DNA from: Alphaproteobacteria bacterium
GTDB lineage: Bacteria > Pseudomonadota > Alphaproteobacteria > RF32 > CAG-239
Assembly (NCBI GenBank): GCA_015062535.1
Contig: SUUK01000003.1
Span: forward strand, 143,501 to 207,500
DNA length: 64,000 nucleotides
Direction of reading: 5' to 3'
The notes under the pieces were generated by a model. It did no database searches. It saw only the letters and a program-made list of their open reading frames with translations, and was not told the DNA's origin. Positions 44,912 through 54,583 of this stretch are shown in pieces; position 1 is the stretch's first letter, and each line of letters starts with the position of its first letter. Position numbers and translations under genes: made by a program.

Positions 44912-46168
44912 ATGAGCGATAATCGTTTTTTTTATGTAGACAGCTTAAAAGATATTCTTAAAAATGGTGTTTCATTAGGAACTATCAAAGATCAAATAAA
45001 AGAAGATGAAAAAGCTTTTTTTAATATGCTGTTTATGAAAACTTTTAGACAACTTACCTTTATAAAAGATGATGTTTTGCCTTTATTTGTTAAAAAGAAA
45101 ATTGCAAAAAAACAAGAAATTTTAGAATATGTTTTATATTTAGGGATTTCTGAGATTTTGTTTTTAGATACCCCCGATTATGCGGTAATCAATTCTTATG
45201 TTGATGTTGCTAAGAAAAAAACTGATAAATTTGGTGGTAATTTTGTTAATGCGGTTTTACGCAATGTAGCTAGAAAAAAAGATGAACTATTACAAAATAG
45301 AAAAACTAAAACCTTTAGCAAAGATTTCATTAATATCTTAAAACAAGACTACAATGAAACTGAAATAAATGAAATGGAGGAGTTTGCAAATATTGAGCCT
45401 ATGCTTGATTTAAGTTTTAAACCAAATAAAGAAATCATTTTTGATGATAGTGTTTTGCTAGATTTTAACACTTTAAGACTTCCTTCAAATACCAAGGTAA
45501 AGAACTTAAAAGGTTTTGATGAAGGTTTGTTTTGGGTGCAAGATGCATCATCATCTCTTGCAGTTAAAGTGCTTGATATGGATTTAACTGGAAAAAACGT
45601 GCTTGATTTATGTGCTGCCCCTGGTGGAAAAACTGCGCAATTACTAAGTAGAGGAGCAAAAGTTACTGCTGTTGATATTTCTTTAGACAGATTAGAAAAA
45701 CTTAAAGAAAACATCAAACGTCTAAAACTTGATAACAATCTTAATATTATATGCTCAGATGCTCTCAAATTAGATTTAGATGAAAAATTTGATATTGTTC
45801 TTATTGATGCTCCTTGTTCTGCAACAGGTACTTTTAGAAGGCATCCTGAAATAATTCATACTAAAAAATTTGATGATGTAAAAAAAATGGCACGTTTGCA
45901 AAGTGATATACTTGATAAATCTTTGAGTTTTTTAAAAGATGATGGAATACTTATTTATGCAACGTGCTCTCTTTCAAAAATGGAAGGAGAGGTTCAAATA
46001 AAAAATTTCATAAAGAAACACCAAGAGCTAAATATTTTGCCTATTAAAATTCAAGGAACTGATAAAATGCTAACACACGAAGGTTTTTTACGTATTCTAC
46101 CTCAACATTTAAAAGATTTTTTTGGGACAGATGGTTTTTTTGTTGCTTGTTTGCAAAGAAAAAATTAA
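44912..46168 (+). CDS. rsmB: 16S rRNA (cytosine-C5)-methyltransferase, RsmB-like
   Basis: Methylates C967 of 16S rRNA in E. coli; this 418-residue protein has the same layout. An N-terminal NusB-like helical domain (about 1-130) is followed by the SAM domain: VLDLCAAPGGKTAQLL (motif I), IDAPCSATGTFRRHPEI with the PC catalytic region, and YATCSLSKMEGE with the second cysteine. The ATG at 44912 has AAGG upstream; the in-frame TTG one codon earlier is unlikely. It is followed 50 bases later by an unknown membrane gene. Confidence 0.88.
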   Translation: MSDNRFFYVDSLKDILKNGVSLGTIKDQIKEDEKAFFNMLFMKTFRQLTFIKDDVLPLFVKKKIAKKQEILEYVLYLGISEILFLDTPDYAVINSYVDVAKKKTDKFGGNFVNAVLRNVARKKDELLQNRKTKTFSKDFINILKQDYNETEINEMEEFANIEPMLDLSFKPNKEIIFDDSVLLDFNTLRLPSNTKVKNLKGFDEGLFWVQDASSSLAVKVLDMDLTGKNVLDLCAAPGGKTAQLLSRGAKVTAVDISLDRLEKLKENIKRLKLDNNLNIICSDALKLDLDEKFDIVLIDAPCSATGTFRRHPEIIHTKKFDDVKKMARLQSDILDKSLSFLKDDGILIYATCSLSKMEGEVQIKNFIKKHQELNILPIKIQGTDKMLTHEGFLRILPQHLKDFFGTDGFFVACLQRKN

Positions 46169-46218
46169 CAATATTGTATTATTATATTGTAAAGGATAAT
46201 TTTTAAGGAAGAAAAAAA

Positions 46219-47316
46219 ATGAACGAAGTAATGTTATTTGGTATAGGTGCAATGCTTACTTGCTTTACTATTGCCACGTTCTTTTTAAGTCGCATACCAG
46301 CGGATATTCATCCAGCAGAATATGATTTTAGATTAGACCCTCTCATTGGTGTAATTTTGTCAATGTTTATTGGAGGGCTTGGAATATACTATTTATTTCC
46401 AGATTATTTTGATAATATAAAAGATTATGGCGTACTTGATTTTGTTCTTCCTTTTGTTTTTGCTATAATTATTTATTTCTTTTATATGTTAGATTTTGCA
46501 ATATTTACAAATTTTGCTATTTTACTTTGTGCTTTTAGTATGACTTTTTTATTGCCTGATAATTTTAATTTATTTCAAGAATATCTAAGTGGCTGGCAAA
46601 ATAAATTGGCCATTATAGCTATTATGTTTACCATAACTAAGGGGCTTAGTTTAATGAATGGCCTTGGTGGGATTGGTACATTACAGTTTATGACTGTAAT
46701 GATTGTTAGTGTCTTTTTAACTTTACTTGGTGTTGCTCCTCATTTATTGGGATTTGTCGCTATGGCTTATTTAGGAGCAATGCTTGCATTTTTATTTTAT
46801 AGTTGGCCTCCTGAAAAATTAATTATAACAACAGGTGGTTTTGCTGCACTTGGTTTTATTTTGGCTTGTTTTATGTTGAATATGAGTGTGGAATATGCTG
46901 AAACTTCTATGTTTATTGCTTGTTCTTATTTATTTACAGAAACAGCTTTGGCTATGTACAACAAATATATTAAAAACGAAAAAGAAGAATATAGTTTTAT
47001 GAATACTTCATATTATAAACTTTCTAACTATGGAGAATTTGAACAATATGTTGTTAAAGGTGTTTTGAAAATTTTTGCAGTAAATATTGCTCTTGCATTG
47101 TTACAAGTATCTTCACCTGAAAGAGTTGCACTTCCTGTTTTTTCTGTAGCAATTAATATGTGGGTATTATCAATATTGTCTGGAGAAACATCACCAACAG
47201 AAGTTTTATCTGTTACAAGGACAGGTTTTAGAACACTTTCAAAGTTATTAAAGAACAACAAAAAAGAAAAAAATAAAAAAACAACTAAAAAAGGTAGCAA
47301 AGCAAAAAAGGATTAA
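46219..47316 (+). CDS. Polytopic membrane protein of unknown function
   Basis: A 365-residue protein with about nine hydrophobic segments filling residues 1-240, a further amphipathic/hydrophobic pair near 270-320, and a C-terminal basic tail (KNNKKEKNKKTTKKGSKAKKD). Internal features include a Met/Gly-rich GLSLMNGLGGIGTL and a Phe-rich loop. I find no transporter or enzyme motif. AAGGAAG lies upstream of the ATG. The stop is three bases before the TPR-protein gene, so the two are probably co-translated. Likely a partner of that TPR protein. Confidence 0.65.
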   Translation: MNEVMLFGIGAMLTCFTIATFFLSRIPADIHPAEYDFRLDPLIGVILSMFIGGLGIYYLFPDYFDNIKDYGVLDFVLPFVFAIIIYFFYMLDFAIFTNFAILLCAFSMTFLLPDNFNLFQEYLSGWQNKLAIIAIMFTITKGLSLMNGLGGIGTLQFMTVMIVSVFLTLLGVAPHLLGFVAMAYLGAMLAFLFYSWPPEKLIITTGGFAALGFILACFMLNMSVEYAETSMFIACSYLFTETALAMYNKYIKNEKEEYSFMNTSYYKLSNYGEFEQYVVKGVLKIFAVNIALALLQVSSPERVALPVFSVAINMWVLSILSGETSPTEVLSVTRTGFRTLSKLLKNNKKEKNKKTTKKGSKAKKD

Positions 47317-47319
47317 AAG

Positions 47320-48657
47320 ATGGATTTCATTAAAGTTTTATTTGGCAAAAATACATCTTCCTCACGTATGCTACCTAAAGTAGAAACACTTAATATTGTT
47401 GTTGCGGAATTTGTAGAGTATGGAAATTATAATTTTTCTAAATCTCTTGTTCGCCTATTAGAACGCAATCCTAATTTTAATGTTCAACATTTTACAGAAC
47501 CTTTTGATAAATCTTTTTTAAGTTTGCAGGGAAGACATTTTTTTGATTTATCAGATACTGGAAATAAAATACTACAAAAATTTAATGCTGATGTTGTTAT
47601 TTGGGGATATCAAGAAGAAGCCAATATTAGGTTAAATTTTCAAACTGCAAATGCTTATTCAGACTGGGATAATGTTTATTGTTCAATTTTAGATAGTCTT
47701 TATATACCTTGCGAACATTTTGAACTTGTAAACTTTTTCCCTGAAAATTTATTAAATCTTATTATTGGAGCAATAGCTACTTCTATTAGTGATCAACGTA
47801 TAGATCTAAGACACTTAAAGCAAAAGCTACTAAAAAGTGTTGTTACAAAGTTTAGCACAGATAATGGAAAAACTAATAGTGAATATATGTTTTCTCCTTA
47901 TGTATTAAATATTGTTGGTCTTATTTATCTAGAACTTGGTCAAAAAGAACTAACACAAAAAACATTTGATACAACAAAAGAGCTTTTTGATAAAGCCTTA
48001 TCTTATAAAAATCAAATAATGCAAAATGTTCATCTTGGGTGTATTTATAAAAATTTAGGACAGCTATATGAAACTGCATTAAAACAAGAATTAGGTGGTC
48101 AATGGTTGTTGTTTAGAGAAGCTATTACCCATTACAGAACTGCACAGAAATATATTGACCATTACAATTACCCTTATGACTTTGCTTTGATTGCTTTTAA
48201 GCTTTCTCAATTGTACTTTAGATATTGGAAATTTACTAATGATATACAAGCACTTCGTGATGCGGTATTTTTCTTAAGAGAAGCAGAAAAAACTTATACA
48301 GAGATCACATTTCCAGAACTTTGGTCAAAGATTGAGGGATATCTTGGTTTTTATCTATCGTTGCTTGGCTTATTTTCCAAAAGTAATGAAATTTCAAAAT
48401 TAGCTATAAAAAGTTACAAAAATAAACAAACAGTGTATAGAAAAGAACTTTATCCTGTTATGTGGGCAAAAATTCAAGAAAACATTGCAAATGTATATTA
48501 TAACATGGGTAAAAACTCAAAAGATAAGACATCTTTTGTTGAAGCTATTGATTATTACCAATCAGCATTAAAAGTTTATGAAAATAAACGCATGCACCAA
48601 GAAGTTGCTATTGTGAATAATAGCATGGATAAAGTTATGAAAGCTTGGCGCGGATAA
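47320..48657 (+). CDS. TPR-repeat protein of unknown function
   Basis: A 445-residue soluble protein. Residues about 15-140 form an alpha/beta domain resembling the N-terminal part of TolB/FlgO-like proteins (ETLNIVVAEFVEYGNYNFS, later NADVVIWGYQEE). From about 185 to the C-terminus are tetratricopeptide-type helical pairs, for example YVLNIVGLIYLELGQKELTQKTFDTTKEL and WAKIQENIANVYYNMGK. There is no signal peptide. It follows the membrane protein gene by three bases. TPR proteins mediate protein interactions; nothing identifies a specific pathway. Confidence 0.65.
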   Translation: MDFIKVLFGKNTSSSRMLPKVETLNIVVAEFVEYGNYNFSKSLVRLLERNPNFNVQHFTEPFDKSFLSLQGRHFFDLSDTGNKILQKFNADVVIWGYQEEANIRLNFQTANAYSDWDNVYCSILDSLYIPCEHFELVNFFPENLLNLIIGAIATSISDQRIDLRHLKQKLLKSVVTKFSTDNGKTNSEYMFSPYVLNIVGLIYLELGQKELTQKTFDTTKELFDKALSYKNQIMQNVHLGCIYKNLGQLYETALKQELGGQWLLFREAITHYRTAQKYIDHYNYPYDFALIAFKLSQLYFRYWKFTNDIQALRDAVFFLREAEKTYTEITFPELWSKIEGYLGFYLSLLGLFSKSNEISKLAIKSYKNKQTVYRKELYPVMWAKIQENIANVYYNMGKNSKDKTSFVEAIDYYQSALKVYENKRMHQEVAIVNNSMDKVMKAWRG

Positions 48658-48708
48658 CGTTTTATTTTTCTTCTTAATAAATAATTTTAAGAATTGAAAT
48701 ACTTCTAA

Positions 48709-51045
48709 TTATATCACTTCTCTTCTACCGACATGGTCTGCAGGTCCAACAACTCCTTCTTCTTCCATACGCTCTATTAGAGTTGCAGCTTTATTGTAGC
48801 CGACACCTAATCTTCGTTGAATATAGCTGATAGATGCTTTTTTATCATTTCTAACAATAGATACAGCTTGCTCATATAAATCTTCTTTTGATGAACCACC
48901 GCCCATGGAAGTTTTATCAAACAAAGGACCGCTGTCTTTACCTTTTGTATCAAGCTCACCTTCAGTTACACCGTCAACATATTTTGGTTCACCCTGAGAT
49001 TTTAAGAAATTCATTACAGCCTCCACCTCTTCATCTGGCACAAAACCACCATGAATACGTTGTGGACGAAGTCCTGCAGGCATATAAAGCATATCACCTC
49101 GACCAAGTAATTGTTCTGCACCTTGTTCATCTAAAATTGTACGGCTGTTGATTTTAGATGTTACTTGGTAACTGATACGACTTGGGAAGTTAGATTTAAT
49201 TGTACCTGTGATAACGTCTGCTGATGGACGTTGAGTTGACATAATAAGGTGAATACCTGCTGCACGAGCCATTTGAGCAAGACGCTGAATTGCTGCTTCT
49301 ACTTCTTTACCAGCTACCATCATAAGGTCTGCTGCTTCATCTACCACTATAACAATATATGGAAGAGGCTTGGTATCAAGAAGCTGTTCTTCATATTTTG
49401 GTTTTCCATTTTCATCAAAACCTACTTGGATAGTTCTTTTTGGTGTTTCACCCTTTTCTGCCATTTCTTTTAGTTTTAGGTTATAACCTGTAATATTTCT
49501 AACAGACAAACAAGCCATTGCACGATAGCGTTCTTCCATTTCTCTTACTGCCCATTTAAGACCTATTACCGCCTTAGCGGGGTCTGTGATTACAGGAGTT
49601 AAAAGATGAGGAATTCCATTATACATAGAAAACTCTAACATTTTAGGGTCGATTAACATGAATTTACACTCATCTGGGGTCATACGATAAAGAAGAGATA
49701 AAATCATAGCATTAACACCAACAGATTTACCAGAACCTGTTGTACCAGCAATAAGTAAGTGTGGCATTTTTGCTAGGTCTGCATATACATTTTTACCACC
49801 AATATCTTTACCTAATACAATATTTAGAGTGTTTTTACTGTCTGTAAAATTAACATCTTCTAGTAAATCTCTAACCCAAACAGTTTCTCTTTTTGAGTTT
49901 GGAACTTCAATACCCACAGTTGTTGAACCTGAAACTGTTGCAATACGAACAGAACTTACTGCCATTGAACGCGCTATATCATCTGCAAGAGAAATGATTC
50001 TTGATGTTCTTGTACCTGATGCAGGATCTAATTCGTATAGTGTTACAACAGGACCTGGGCGCACTTTTACAATTTTTCCATTAACACCGTATTGGCTTAA
50101 TGCTTCTTCTAGTGCTGAAGCTGTTTCATTAAGCTCTTTTTCGTTCACACTTAGGCCAATTTTATCTTTTGGACGACTTAAAAGATTTATATCTGGATAT
50201 TTATAACCATTATCTTGTTTTGACTTGTTTTTTATTACTTTTACCGGTTCTGTTGTTGCTTTTTTAGGTGCTTTTTCTATTTCTTTTTTATTGTTTTCAA
50301 TTTCTTTTCCAAATACAGGTTCTTTACGCAAAGTGTCTTCAGTTTCTTTTGGTGCTTCATTAAACACAACGCTTTCTTTTGCTTCAAACAATGAACTTGG
50401 GTGAATTAATTTTTTGGAAAAAGCATAAATTGCAACTAAAACCTTATATGTAGTAATGCTTATCGTTTTTATTAATTTTGCCCAATGCTTGAATGTAATA
50501 CCTGTTGCTAAATTAAAAGACATTAAGGCAATTGTTGTCAAAATTATTAACGACACAGCACTTTCGTAACCTTTGATATTCCAATCATTGAAAACTTTAA
50601 TTAAAAAGGATGGCAACATATGGCTAAATTTACCAAGTAAGTTTATTTTTTCTAAAGCAATAGGCATTGTTTGGTAAAAAACACCGGATAGCGTTAAGAT
50701 TCCAAGCAAAACTGCAAACAAACGAATTTTAAATTCTAAAATCTTTTGATTTTTAATTAATAAATATCCCCAAACAAATAAAGGAATTAAAAATACAAAA
50801 ATAGCCATACCATAACTATTTACTATAAAATCTGAGGAATATGAACCAAAACGTCCCATAAAATTATTAATTTTATCAGAATTAGAAACATTAAATGACT
50901 CGTCTGTTGGGGTGTATCCTATCATTGATAGAATTAAACAAACACAAAATATCAATAAAAACGCCCCTAAAAGCATTGCAAAAAACTTTCCAAAACTTGT
51001 TTTATTTTTATTTATTGATGCTTTTTTTGTACTTTTTTTAGCCAT
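48709..51045 (-). CDS. ftsK: DNA translocase FtsK/SpoIIIE
   Basis: Pumps DNA through the division septum so that chromosome termini separate. The 778-residue protein has four N-terminal membrane helices (about 20-195), a short charged linker and a C-terminal motor with the beta Walker A GTTGSGKSVG, and FSTQRPSADVI-type HLIMSTQRPSADVITGTIK. A winged-helix gamma domain ends the protein (SYIQRRLGVGYNKAATLIERMEEEGVVGPA). The linker is much shorter than in E. coli FtsK (1329 residues), as in other compact forms. Single gene, divergent from fabD. Confidence 0.95.
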   Translation of the reverse strand: MAKKSTKKASINKNKTSFGKFFAMLLGAFLLIFCVCLILSMIGYTPTDESFNVSNSDKINNFMGRFGSYSSDFIVNSYGMAIFVFLIPLFVWGYLLIKNQKILEFKIRLFAVLLGILTLSGVFYQTMPIALEKINLLGKFSHMLPSFLIKVFNDWNIKGYESAVSLIILTTIALMSFNLATGITFKHWAKLIKTISITTYKVLVAIYAFSKKLIHPSSLFEAKESVVFNEAPKETEDTLRKEPVFGKEIENNKKEIEKAPKKATTEPVKVIKNKSKQDNGYKYPDINLLSRPKDKIGLSVNEKELNETASALEEALSQYGVNGKIVKVRPGPVVTLYELDPASGTRTSRIISLADDIARSMAVSSVRIATVSGSTTVGIEVPNSKRETVWVRDLLEDVNFTDSKNTLNIVLGKDIGGKNVYADLAKMPHLLIAGTTGSGKSVGVNAMILSLLYRMTPDECKFMLIDPKMLEFSMYNGIPHLLTPVITDPAKAVIGLKWAVREMEERYRAMACLSVRNITGYNLKLKEMAEKGETPKRTIQVGFDENGKPKYEEQLLDTKPLPYIVIVVDEAADLMMVAGKEVEAAIQRLAQMARAAGIHLIMSTQRPSADVITGTIKSNFPSRISYQVTSKINSRTILDEQGAEQLLGRGDMLYMPAGLRPQRIHGGFVPDEEVEAVMNFLKSQGEPKYVDGVTEGELDTKGKDSGPLFDKTSMGGGSSKEDLYEQAVSIVRNDKKASISYIQRRLGVGYNKAATLIERMEEEGVVGPADHVGRREVI

Positions 51046-51234
51046 TTTTCCCTCTTAATTTTATGTGGAATTATTTATATTTTTTTTATAGTTTAGCTCT
51101 AATTTTTAAATAAAATGTTAAGATAATAAAATATGTGCAAACTTATTTAAGCTATGCACACGCTTTTCATTTAAACTTGACTTTAGAATGAACTCATTTA
51201 GCCTAACAAAAAATAATTACTAATGGAGAAATAA

Positions 51235-52179
51235 ATGAAATATGCATTTGTTTTCCCTGGTCAAGGTTCACAATTTGTGGGCATGGGGAAAGAGTTAGCT
51301 GAAAACTTCTCAACAGCAAAAGATGTGTTTAATGAAGTAAATGAAGCATTGGGACAAGACTTATACAAGGTTATGGTTGAAGGTCCTGATTTGGAGCTAA
51401 CTTTAACAACAAACACTCAACCAGCTTTAATGGCTGTATCTATGGCTATTGTTAGAGTCTTGGAAAAAGATTTTGGTATTAAATTAAAAGACAAAGCAAG
51501 CTTTGTTGCAGGTCACTCTTTAGGTGAATATTCTGCTGCTTGTGCGGCTGGTGTTTTTTCTTTATCTGATACAGCAAAGTTACTTCGCATCAGAGGAAAT
51601 GCTATGCAACAAGCCGTTCCTGTTGGGGTTGGCGGTATGGCAGCTGTTCTTGGTTTATCTTTTAAGGATGTTGATGCGCTTGTTGATGCATGTAATGATG
51701 TTAATCACTTTTGTGTTCCTGCAAATGATAATTCAGAAGGTCAAGTTGTGTTATCTGGGCACATTCAAGCAATTGAAAAAGCAGTTGAAATTGCCTCTGA
51801 ATTTGGAGCAAAAAGATGTTTAAAACTTCCTGTTTCTGCCCCATTCCATAGCCCTTTAATGCAACCTGCAGCAGAAGCAATGGCTAGAGCTTTCATGGAA
51901 GTAGAAGCAAATGATGCTCTAATCCCTATTGTTGCAAATGTTTTAGCAGACACAGAAACTAACAAACAAGATATTATTAAAAATTTAATCGAACAGGTTA
52001 CTGGCACCGTAAGATGGAGAGAAACAATGTCTTTCTTTGACGCAAATGGCGTTACAGACCTTGTTGAACTCGGCGCTGGAAAAGTTCTCTCCGGTATGGC
52101 TAAACGTAGCTTGAAAGATGTAAACTCTATTTCCGTTTACTCTGTTCAAGATATTGAAGAATTAGCTAAAAATTTATAA
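51235..52179 (+). CDS. fabD: Malonyl-CoA:ACP transacylase FabD
   Basis: Transfers malonyl from CoA to ACP to start fatty acid elongation. The 314-residue protein begins MKYAFVFPGQGSQFVGMG; the nucleophile is Ser95 in GHSLGEYSAA and the partner His is in SAPFHSPLM. Length and motifs are normal. TGGAG precedes the ATG. Next is fabG, 21 bases away, giving the usual fabD-fabG pair. In most Proteobacteria acpP and fabF follow, but not here, where a terminator follows fabG. Confidence 0.96.
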   Translation: MKYAFVFPGQGSQFVGMGKELAENFSTAKDVFNEVNEALGQDLYKVMVEGPDLELTLTTNTQPALMAVSMAIVRVLEKDFGIKLKDKASFVAGHSLGEYSAACAAGVFSLSDTAKLLRIRGNAMQQAVPVGVGGMAAVLGLSFKDVDALVDACNDVNHFCVPANDNSEGQVVLSGHIQAIEKAVEIASEFGAKRCLKLPVSAPFHSPLMQPAAEAMARAFMEVEANDALIPIVANVLADTETNKQDIIKNLIEQVTGTVRWRETMSFFDANGVTDLVELGAGKVLSGMAKRSLKDVNSISVYSVQDIEELAKNL

Positions 52180-52200
52180 CATTTAGAAAAGGAAACTATC

Positions 52201-52938
52201 ATGTTTAATTTAGATGGTAAAATTGCTTTAGTTACCGGTGCTGCCGGAGGACTTGGAGATAAAATCGCCCGCACTCTTCATGCTCAAGGTGCAACTCTTG
52301 CTCTTACAGATATGCGCGCAGAACCAATGGAAAAACTTAAAGCAGAACTTGGTGATAGAGTTGAGTATTTTGTTGCAAACCTCACAAATTCTGAAGATGT
52401 AAATAGCCTTGTTAAAAACGTTGAAGAAAAAATGGGTCGTATTGATATCTTGGTTAACAATGCAGGCTTAACTCGCGACAACCTATTTATGCGCATGAGT
52501 GACGAAGAATGGCAATTAGTATTGGATGTTAACCTATCAGCAGGTTTTAAATTAGCAAAAGCAGCTATTCGTGGTATGATGAAAAGACGATTTGGTCGTA
52601 TTATCGGTATTGCTTCTGTTGTTGGCGTTATGGGCAACCCTGGACAAGCTAACTATTCAGCTTCAAAAGCTGGTATGATTGCTATGAACAAATGCTTAGC
52701 TCAAGAAGTTGGTTCTCGTGGTATCACAGTTAACTCTATTGCACCAGGATTTATTAGAACGCCTATGACAGACGTTCTTCCTGATGATGTAAAAGCTCAA
52801 CTACTTAGCAAGATTCCTCAAGGAAAACTTGGTGAAGCACAAGATATTGCTAATGCTGTTGCATTTTTGTCTTCTGATGAAGCTCAATACATTACTGGCC
52901 AAACATTACACGTTAATGGCGGTATGGCAATGATTTAA
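52201..52938 (+). CDS. fabG: 3-oxoacyl-ACP reductase FabG
   Basis: NADPH-dependent reduction of 3-oxoacyl-ACP in fatty acid synthesis. A 245-residue short-chain dehydrogenase with the cofactor motif TGAAGGLGD, NNAGLTRDNL, catalytic Tyr and Lys in YSASKAGMI, and the preceding Ser in IGIASVVGVMG. AAAGGA lies upstream of the ATG. It ends with a typical SDR tail (GQTLHVNGGMAMI), and a strong terminator follows. Confidence 0.96.
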   Translation: MFNLDGKIALVTGAAGGLGDKIARTLHAQGATLALTDMRAEPMEKLKAELGDRVEYFVANLTNSEDVNSLVKNVEEKMGRIDILVNNAGLTRDNLFMRMSDEEWQLVLDVNLSAGFKLAKAAIRGMMKRRFGRIIGIASVVGVMGNPGQANYSASKAGMIAMNKCLAQEVGSRGITVNSIAPGFIRTPMTDVLPDDVKAQLLSKIPQGKLGEAQDIANAVAFLSSDEAQYITGQTLHVNGGMAMI

Positions 52939-52960
52939 TCTAGAATACATTTCTAGCAAA

Positions 52961-52992
52961 AAAAACGTCACCTTAATGGGTGGCGTTTTTTA
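52961..52992 (+). terminator. Rho-independent terminator after fabG
   Basis: AAAAACGTCACC (52961-52972) pairs with GGTGGCGTTTTT (52979-52990) with one G-T mismatch position, followed by Ts. It ends the fabD-fabG unit. Confidence 0.9.
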
Positions 52993-53120
52993 TTTTCATA
53001 ACACGAATCCCTTTATTCACAAATTATTAACAATACAAAGATATCCAACCTATTGTATTTAAACGTTTTTTGTTTGCTAAACATAAAAATATTAATTTTT
53101 TGATAAAATTATGCATTTTT

Positions 53121-53153
53121 CCATTGATTCCCATAAAATACCATGATATACCA
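53121..53153 (+). promoter_or_regulatory. Probable MraZ operator: four CCA/TGG repeats with 10-bp period
   Basis: CCA occurs at 53121, 53131, 53141 and 53151, exactly ten bases apart; on the minus strand this reads TGGTATATCA, TGGTATTTTA, TGGGAATCAA, TGGAAAAATG. MraZ proteins bind direct repeats of TGGGN with five-base spacers, also a 10-bp period, upstream of their own gene. The array lies 31-63 bases before the mraZ start. One GANTC site (53126-53130) lies within it, and another at 53005-53009 farther upstream; these are targets of CcrM methylation in alphaproteobacteria. Confidence 0.75.
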
Positions 53154-53183
53154 TATCATATATGGTCATATAAGAAGGTTAAC

Positions 53184-53648
53184 ATGCGTAAAAGTTTTTT
53201 ATTTTTAGATACGATTACCAATAAAGTGGATGCAAAAGGACGCGTTTCACTACCTTCAGATTACCGCGCAATTGTTAAAGAATTATCAACAGAAATTGTT
53301 TGTTACAGAAGCCTAACTTCTCCTTGCATAGAAGGTTGCACAGAAGAATTATTAGAAAAACTTGCAACAGATATTGAAAACTCAACAGACTTCTTTTCTG
53401 AAACTCAAGACGACTTAACCAACCTTATTTTTGGCGATGCAAAAAGATTTACCTTTGATAGCACAGGCAGAATCATGCTAACAGAAAAGCTATTAAAACA
53501 TGCAGAAATCACTGACAGCGCTGTTTTTGTTGGTAAAGGTCGCAAATTCCAGATTTGGAGTGAAAAGAACTGGGAAAAAGAAGAAAAAAGGATTCGTGAA
53601 AAAGTAAAGCTTAATCGTCCTTCTATAAAATTGGAGGAAAAAGCATAA
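53184..53648 (+). CDS. mraZ: Transcriptional regulator MraZ
   Basis: A 154-residue protein with two tandem AbrB-like (SpoVT-AbrB) folds, the first with NKVDAKGRVSLPSDYRAIV and the second with RFTFDSTGRIMLTEKLLKHAE. MraZ forms ring oligomers and represses the division and cell-wall (dcw) cluster. The ATG at 53184 has AGAAGG upstream; the longer in-frame ATG at 53070 gives an implausible hydrophobic extension. A four-repeat MraZ operator lies just upstream, implying autoregulation. It overlaps rsmH by one base. Confidence 0.95.
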   Translation: MRKSFLFLDTITNKVDAKGRVSLPSDYRAIVKELSTEIVCYRSLTSPCIEGCTEELLEKLATDIENSTDFFSETQDDLTNLIFGDAKRFTFDSTGRIMLTEKLLKHAEITDSAVFVGKGRKFQIWSEKNWEKEEKRIREKVKLNRPSIKLEEKA

Positions 53649-54583
53649 TGACAAATACTGCTCGCCATATTCCCGTTATGTTAAATGAAGTATTAGAAGC
53701 ACTTGCCCCAAAAGATGGAGAACTTTATGTTGATGCAACTTTTGGAAATGGTGGATATAGTGAAGCAATTTTAAAAAGTGCTAATTGCAAGCTTATCGCT
53801 ATAGATAGAGACCCTAGTGTTATCAAAAGAGCTAACGAATTAAAAGAATTATATGGAGATAGATTCGAATTTAGAGCTGGCGAATTTGGTCAATTAGAAA
53901 CTTTAGTTAAAGAAAATATCGATGGAATCGTTTTTGATATTGGCGTATCTTCTATGCAATTAGATGATGACTTTAGAGGTTTTTCGTTTTCAAAGGAAGC
54001 TGACCTTGATATGAGAATGTCTTCTAAAGGCATTTCCGCAAAAGATATTGTAAACACTTTAGCTGAAGAAGAATTATCAAACCTTATATATAACTATGGT
54101 GAAGAAAAAAAATCACGCCAAATTGCTAGAAGAATATGCGAGCAAAGAAATATTAAACCAATTAACACAACAACAGAGCTTGCTGAAATCATTTACAGCA
54201 TCAACCCTAAAAGATTTGGTCAAATTGATCCTGCAACACGAACATTTCAAGCCATTCGTATTGCTGTAAATGATGAATTAAATCAGCTAAAATGTGGCCT
54301 TAATTCTGCAAGTAAAATCGTAAAAGAAAATGGTAGAATCGTTGTTGTAGATTTCCACTCTTTAGAAGATAGAATCGTAAAAAACTTTTTTAATGAAAAC
54401 ACTTCAAAAAAAGTACACACTTCTAAGTACAAAGACACAAATGAAGAAATTGATTATACTAAGATTTTTTCTTTTTGTTCAAAAGCTATTGCTCCTTCTG
54501 ATAAGGAATGCAATCAAAACCCAAGATCTCGCTCTGCAAAACTAAGATATGCTATAAAAAGAAAGGAAAACATAAATGAGTAA
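53648..54583 (+). CDS. rsmH: 16S rRNA (cytosine1402-N4)-methyltransferase RsmH
   Basis: Methylates C1402 in the decoding centre of 16S rRNA. The 311-residue protein has HIPVMLNEVLEAL at the N-terminus, motif I VDATFGNGGYS, GIVFDIGVSSMQLD and DPATRTFQAIRIAVNDEL, all RsmH signatures. The start ATG overlaps the mraZ stop (TAATG) and the end overlaps the ftsL gene by eight bases, so the unit is tightly coupled. This is the conventional second gene of the dcw cluster. Confidence 0.95.
   Translation: MTNTARHIPVMLNEVLEALAPKDGELYVDATFGNGGYSEAILKSANCKLIAIDRDPSVIKRANELKELYGDRFEFRAGEFGQLETLVKENIDGIVFDIGVSSMQLDDDFRGFSFSKEADLDMRMSSKGISAKDIVNTLAEEELSNLIYNYGEEKKSRQIARRICEQRNIKPINTTTELAEIIYSINPKRFGQIDPATRTFQAIRIAVNDELNQLKCGLNSASKIVKENGRIVVVDFHSLEDRIVKNFFNENTSKKVHTSKYKDTNEEIDYTKIFSFCSKAIAPSDKECNQNPRSRSAKLRYAIKRKENINE

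Noticed and set aside
38782..53015. The 13-mer ACGAATCCCTTTA occurs before the autotransporter gene (38782-38794) and before mraZ (53003-53015).
   Set aside because: In 64 kb, 13-base repeats are expected dozens of times by chance; the two sites lie in opposite orientation to their genes and share no flanking sequence.
53070..53183. A 38-residue N-terminal extension of mraZ.
   Set aside because: It would cover the MraZ operator and lacks a ribosome-binding site; the ATG at 53184 has AGAAGG and gives the normal family length.
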